Assembly (NCBI RefSeq): GCF_022829365.1
Contig: NZ_JAKSYJ010000258.1
Span: 1 to 64,000, forward strand
Length of the DNA: 64,000 bases
Source of the DNA: Methylobacterium sp. J-077
Lineage (GTDB): Bacteria; Pseudomonadota; Alphaproteobacteria; Rhizobiales; Beijerinckiaceae
Direction: 5' to 3'
Under the pieces are notes generated by a model that made no database searches, had not been told where the DNA came from, and was given only the letters and a program-made list of their open reading frames with translations. The first letter of the stretch is position 1; each line of letters begins with the position of its first letter. Shown here piece by piece: positions 61,246-64,000 of this stretch. A program made the translations under genes and the position numbers.

Positions 61246-62109
61246 ATGACATTTTCCAAAATCTTCAGCGGGATTCTCTCGCCTCTCGACCAGATGCGTC
61301 GTGCTCAAATCGCCGGCCTACCCTGGCTTTGGCTCACGCTCGGGGCTGGAAGCCTCGCCTGCCTTGCCTACAGCATCAACTCTGCCAAGCTGAGCGCCGC
61401 CGTGATTCTCGCGACGGCCGCCGCCTCTGCGCTATCGAGCATTGGCGGCTTCGCATTCTCGGCCATTTGTGGCGCTATTCTGTTTCACCTGAACCGCGAC
61501 GCCGTAGAGGTGGTGCAGATCATGATCACCTGCAGCATCGCTAATCAGGCGGCGATGGTTTGGGATCTGCGACATCAAGTGAATTGGAAGAATCTGGCCG
61601 TTTTCTTGACCGGCGGCGCCCTAGGACTCCCGCTCGGTGTATCGATGCTCCTCTACGCGGACCGACATTTGTTTACGATCGGCATTGGCGTCTTCCTTAT
61701 CATATATGGCAGTTTCATGCTGATGCGCCCCGCCTCTATCTGCCCTTATCAGCATCCAGCTTATGACGTGATCACAGGCTTCCTTGGAGGTATAACAGGC
61801 GGATCTATCGGCTTTCCCGGCGCTTCGGTCACCATCTGGTGCAATTTCAAGGAATGGAACAAGAACGAGCAGCGCGCTCTTTTCCAACCCTTCATCCTGA
61901 TCCTGCAGGTCGCCGCCTTGTTCTCGATCGCCGCCGCCCGTGGGTTCGGCGGTGGTCCCGCATTCGACTTCGCAGCACTGCTCTGCGTTCCAGGATCCTG
62001 GTTAGGCACAGCGTTCGGCCTGCTGCTTTATAAGCGGCTTTCGGATTTCCATTTTGCGAAGGCCATCAACATCCTGCTTGTCGTTTCAGGCTTGAGCCTC
62101 GTCCTATGA
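61246..62109 (+). CDS. TauE/SafE-family membrane transporter
   Basis: 287 residues with about eight helices. Two glycine-rich repeats typical of the family appear (VILATAAASALSSIGGFAFSAI and VITGFLGGITGGSIGFPGASVT). Family members export sulfite, sulfoacetate or related organosulfonates; the substrate here is unknown. The start is the ATG at 61246, where the family N-terminus begins; a TTG-initiated extension of 74 residues is rejected because it has no transmembrane or conserved content. Base composition is lower in GC than the housekeeping genes. Confidence 0.8.
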   Translation: MTFSKIFSGILSPLDQMRRAQIAGLPWLWLTLGAGSLACLAYSINSAKLSAAVILATAAASALSSIGGFAFSAICGAILFHLNRDAVEVVQIMITCSIANQAAMVWDLRHQVNWKNLAVFLTGGALGLPLGVSMLLYADRHLFTIGIGVFLIIYGSFMLMRPASICPYQHPAYDVITGFLGGITGGSIGFPGASVTIWCNFKEWNKNEQRALFQPFILILQVAALFSIAAARGFGGGPAFDFAALLCVPGSWLGTAFGLLLYKRLSDFHFAKAINILLVVSGLSLVL

Positions 62110-62154
62110 GTTTTTGCGAAGCCCGAGGGACGCTCGTTAAAAGGCTTTCTTCCT

Positions 62155-63909
62155 ATGAAACAAATCCCTCCCCGGGACTCAGGATTTGCTGATATAATGA
62201 GACGCGCTTGGTCTATTATAACTCTCACCCACTTGAGAATTGGAATTAAACTTGGCGTCGTAGCTGGCATCATTATCGTCATGATTGCATTCTTAGCAGC
62301 GCTCAGTCTCTCGGAAATTCGACGCTCTGCGCTCGCTGATCGGGCAGAGATGACTACCAACCTGTCTCGAGCTGCGTTGAGCGTCGTGGCTCATTACGAG
62401 AGCTTCGCCAGATCCGGGAGGATGCCGATGGAGCAGGCTAAACAGGCCGCTCTCCTAGCGGTCACCGCCATGCGCTACGGCAACAATGATTATTTTTGGG
62501 TTGAAAGCCTGGACGGCATCCTTCTTGCCAATGACTATAATAAAAATTCGATTGGCAAATATGTTGCAGATGAGATCGATGTTCCTGGCGGAAAGCTCTA
62601 CTTCGCTGAACAAATTTCCAAAGCTCGTTTACACGGTTCAGGGCTCGTACATTATCGCAAGCCGCGCCCGGGCAAGGCGGACCCTGTCGAGAAGATTGCC
62701 AGCGTCCAACTTTTCGAGCCCTGGGGCTGGGTGATCGCAACCGGACTGTATCTTGATGATGTCGAAGAAACGGTTCTGGCGCGCGGAGTCGTGATCGCCC
62801 TCTGGTCTGCCGGAGTCGTTCTGCCGATCTTAGCCCTTCTGTCGGTGGTCGGACTCGGCATTTCAAGTCCGGTAATCCAGATCACATCGGTGATTGGACG
62901 ATTGGCAGACGGTGACGTCGACATCACGGTGCCTTACCGCAACCGCGGTGACGAGATCGGCGCGATCGCGGCTGCTGTGCAGGTGTTTAAGGATAACCTG
63001 ATCCACACCCGGCACCTGGAGGAGGAAAAATCCGTTGCCCGGGTCGCAGCGGAAGTACAGCGCACCGTCGGCATGTCTCTGATTGCTGACAAGTTCGAAT
63101 CGACGGTGGGCGGTATCATCGGCCGCTTGACGGGCGTTGCGACCGAATTACAGGCCACCGCTGAATGTATGGCCGGCACTGCCGGCGAGACAGCCGATCA
63201 ATCGTTGGGCGCAACAACGGCTGCTGAGAAAGCAGCGGTGAATGTGGGAATCGTGGCCGTCGCCGCGGACCAACTCCGCACGTCAGTTCTGGAGATCAGA
63301 CGTCAAGTCGACACTTCGGCAGAACTCGCCCAGACGACAGTCTTCGAGGCAGACCGGACGGGAATGCTTGTGAACGAATTGAGCGGAGCCGTATCACGGA
63401 TCGGAAATGTGGCTGGCCTGATCGCGAGCATCGCTCGACAAACGAACCTCCTGGCCCTGAACGCGACCATCGAGGCGGCCAGGGCCCGCGAGGTCGGCCG
63501 CAGCTTTGCCGTGGTCGCCGGTGAGGTCAAGGAACTCGCTGGTAAGACCGCCGAGGCAACGGACCAAATCGAGGACCAAGTGGCGCATATTGAGATGTCG
63601 ACAAGTCAGGCTGTTTCCGCGATCAGCGAGATTATCAAGAGGATCCAACATATGAACAACGTCACGAAATCGATTGCCGTGACGGTGGCGGAACAAGGTG
63701 TGGCAGCCCAGGAAATTGCGCTGAACGTCTCCGCGGCGGCGGCAGGAACGGGTGAAGTGGTGGGCAGTATCACACGCGTTGCAGAAACAGCGGAAGCGAC
63801 CGGGACAGCAGCCCGTCAGGTCCTAGAGGAAGCCTCGGCGCTGTCAGATCAATCCGATCGTCTCACAATTGAGGTCAACCGCTTCCTGGCCACCGTCCGC
63901 GCAGCTTGA
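62155..63909 (+). CDS. methyl-accepting chemotaxis protein with periplasmic single-Cache domain
   Basis: 584 residues. TM1 about 32-52; a single Cache-type sensor domain (NNDYFWVESLDGILLAND, GSGLVHYRKPRPG, LFEPWGWVIATGLYLDDVE) to about residue 205; TM2 about 212-236; HAMP (LADGDVDITVPYRNRGDEIG); then the methyl-accepting domain with tip IARQTNLLALNATIEAARAR. The tip is altered: AREVGRSFAV replaces the common AGDAGRGFAV, so coupling may be weaker (inference). No CheR pentapeptide. ATG at 62155; the ATG at 62197 is an alternative. It follows the transporter gene by 45 bases and may share its transcript. Confidence 0.9.
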   Translation: MKQIPPRDSGFADIMRRAWSIITLTHLRIGIKLGVVAGIIIVMIAFLAALSLSEIRRSALADRAEMTTNLSRAALSVVAHYESFARSGRMPMEQAKQAALLAVTAMRYGNNDYFWVESLDGILLANDYNKNSIGKYVADEIDVPGGKLYFAEQISKARLHGSGLVHYRKPRPGKADPVEKIASVQLFEPWGWVIATGLYLDDVEETVLARGVVIALWSAGVVLPILALLSVVGLGISSPVIQITSVIGRLADGDVDITVPYRNRGDEIGAIAAAVQVFKDNLIHTRHLEEEKSVARVAAEVQRTVGMSLIADKFESTVGGIIGRLTGVATELQATAECMAGTAGETADQSLGATTAAEKAAVNVGIVAVAADQLRTSVLEIRRQVDTSAELAQTTVFEADRTGMLVNELSGAVSRIGNVAGLIASIARQTNLLALNATIEAARAREVGRSFAVVAGEVKELAGKTAEATDQIEDQVAHIEMSTSQAVSAISEIIKRIQHMNNVTKSIAVTVAEQGVAAQEIALNVSAAAAGTGEVVGSITRVAETAEATGTAARQVLEEASALSDQSDRLTIEVNRFLATVRAA

Positions 63910-63931
63910 TCGCTCGTGATGGGGCGAGCGA
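63910..63931 (+). terminator. hairpin after the Cache chemoreceptor
   Basis: A 7-bp perfect stem TCGCTCG/CGAGCGA with an 8-base loop begins immediately after the stop codon. No T-tract, so only a weak terminator. The remaining 69 bases of the window show nothing. Confidence 0.4.
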
Positions 63932-64000
63932 CTGGGCGTAGTATCGAGGCGCCCGCCTCACCTACGTCCATCCTTGCAGGCGGTCGAAAGGGCGAACAAG

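Overview
The window is high-GC alphaproteobacterial DNA and almost certainly comes from a Methylobacterium/Methylorubrum-type methylotroph. The main clues are a hopanoid side-chain cluster (hpnH, hpnN and hpnLMIJK), a homologue of the methanofuran-biosynthesis enzyme MfnF paired with an archaeal-type HisA-like protein (both expected only where tetrahydromethanopterin/methylofuran C1 carriers are made), and Rhizobiales gene orders such as kdsA..eno..ftsB-like-pdhA-pdhB-DUF5076..pdhC..lpdA and hisE-coaA. No rRNA, tRNA, CRISPR array or intact insertion sequence was seen.

Layout. 1-3.5 kb: a UDP-glucose dehydrogenase cut by the window edge, argB, a HAD nucleotidase and rplS with a strong terminator. 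3.5-9.6 kb: a chemoreceptor remnant, a lytic transglycosylase, a CHASE3 chemoreceptor, a DUF2975/XRE pair with a visible promoter, and a PDZ aspartyl-protease-like protein. 9.6-13.9 kb: leuD, the C1-carrier genes (HisA-like and MfnF-like, divergent with touching start codons), two small or membrane proteins and an RlpA-like protein. 14.1-27.5 kb: the hopanoid region. HpnH adds adenosine to the hopene skeleton. HpnI, HpnK and HpnJ convert bacteriohopanetetrol to its amino-cyclitol ether. HpnL, HpnM and HpnN are the transport-type partners. Directly upstream of hpnL and divergent from it lies an amidinotransferase with all three catalytic residues, a strong candidate for making the guanidine-substituted cyclitol ether hopanoid. 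27.6-34.5 kb: kdsA, a methyltransferase, a Gly/Tyr-rich exported protein behind an EcfG-type promoter motif, queF, eno, an adenylate cyclase and an FtsB-like protein. 34.6-41.8 kb: the pyruvate dehydrogenase operon, interrupted by a Uma2 gene and by a low-GC two-gene cassette. 41.9-59.9 kb: mostly housekeeping genes (IscA-type carrier, diguanylate cyclase, DEAD helicase, outer-membrane protein, parE, topA, a molybdenum oxidoreductase with its cytochrome b, pyrB, hisE, coaA).

The right end (59.9-64 kb) looks like an accessory patch. It holds an internally deleted IS481-type transposase, a very AT-rich stretch, a tiny exported peptide, a TauE/SafE transporter and a Cache chemoreceptor, all richer in A+T than the rest. 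Two copies of a long palindromic repeat (at 32.8 and 55.4 kb) and two hairpin clusters of a second type (3.4 and 20.4 kb) lie between genes. Functions were assigned by reading motifs and from knowledge of the families; no database search was run.
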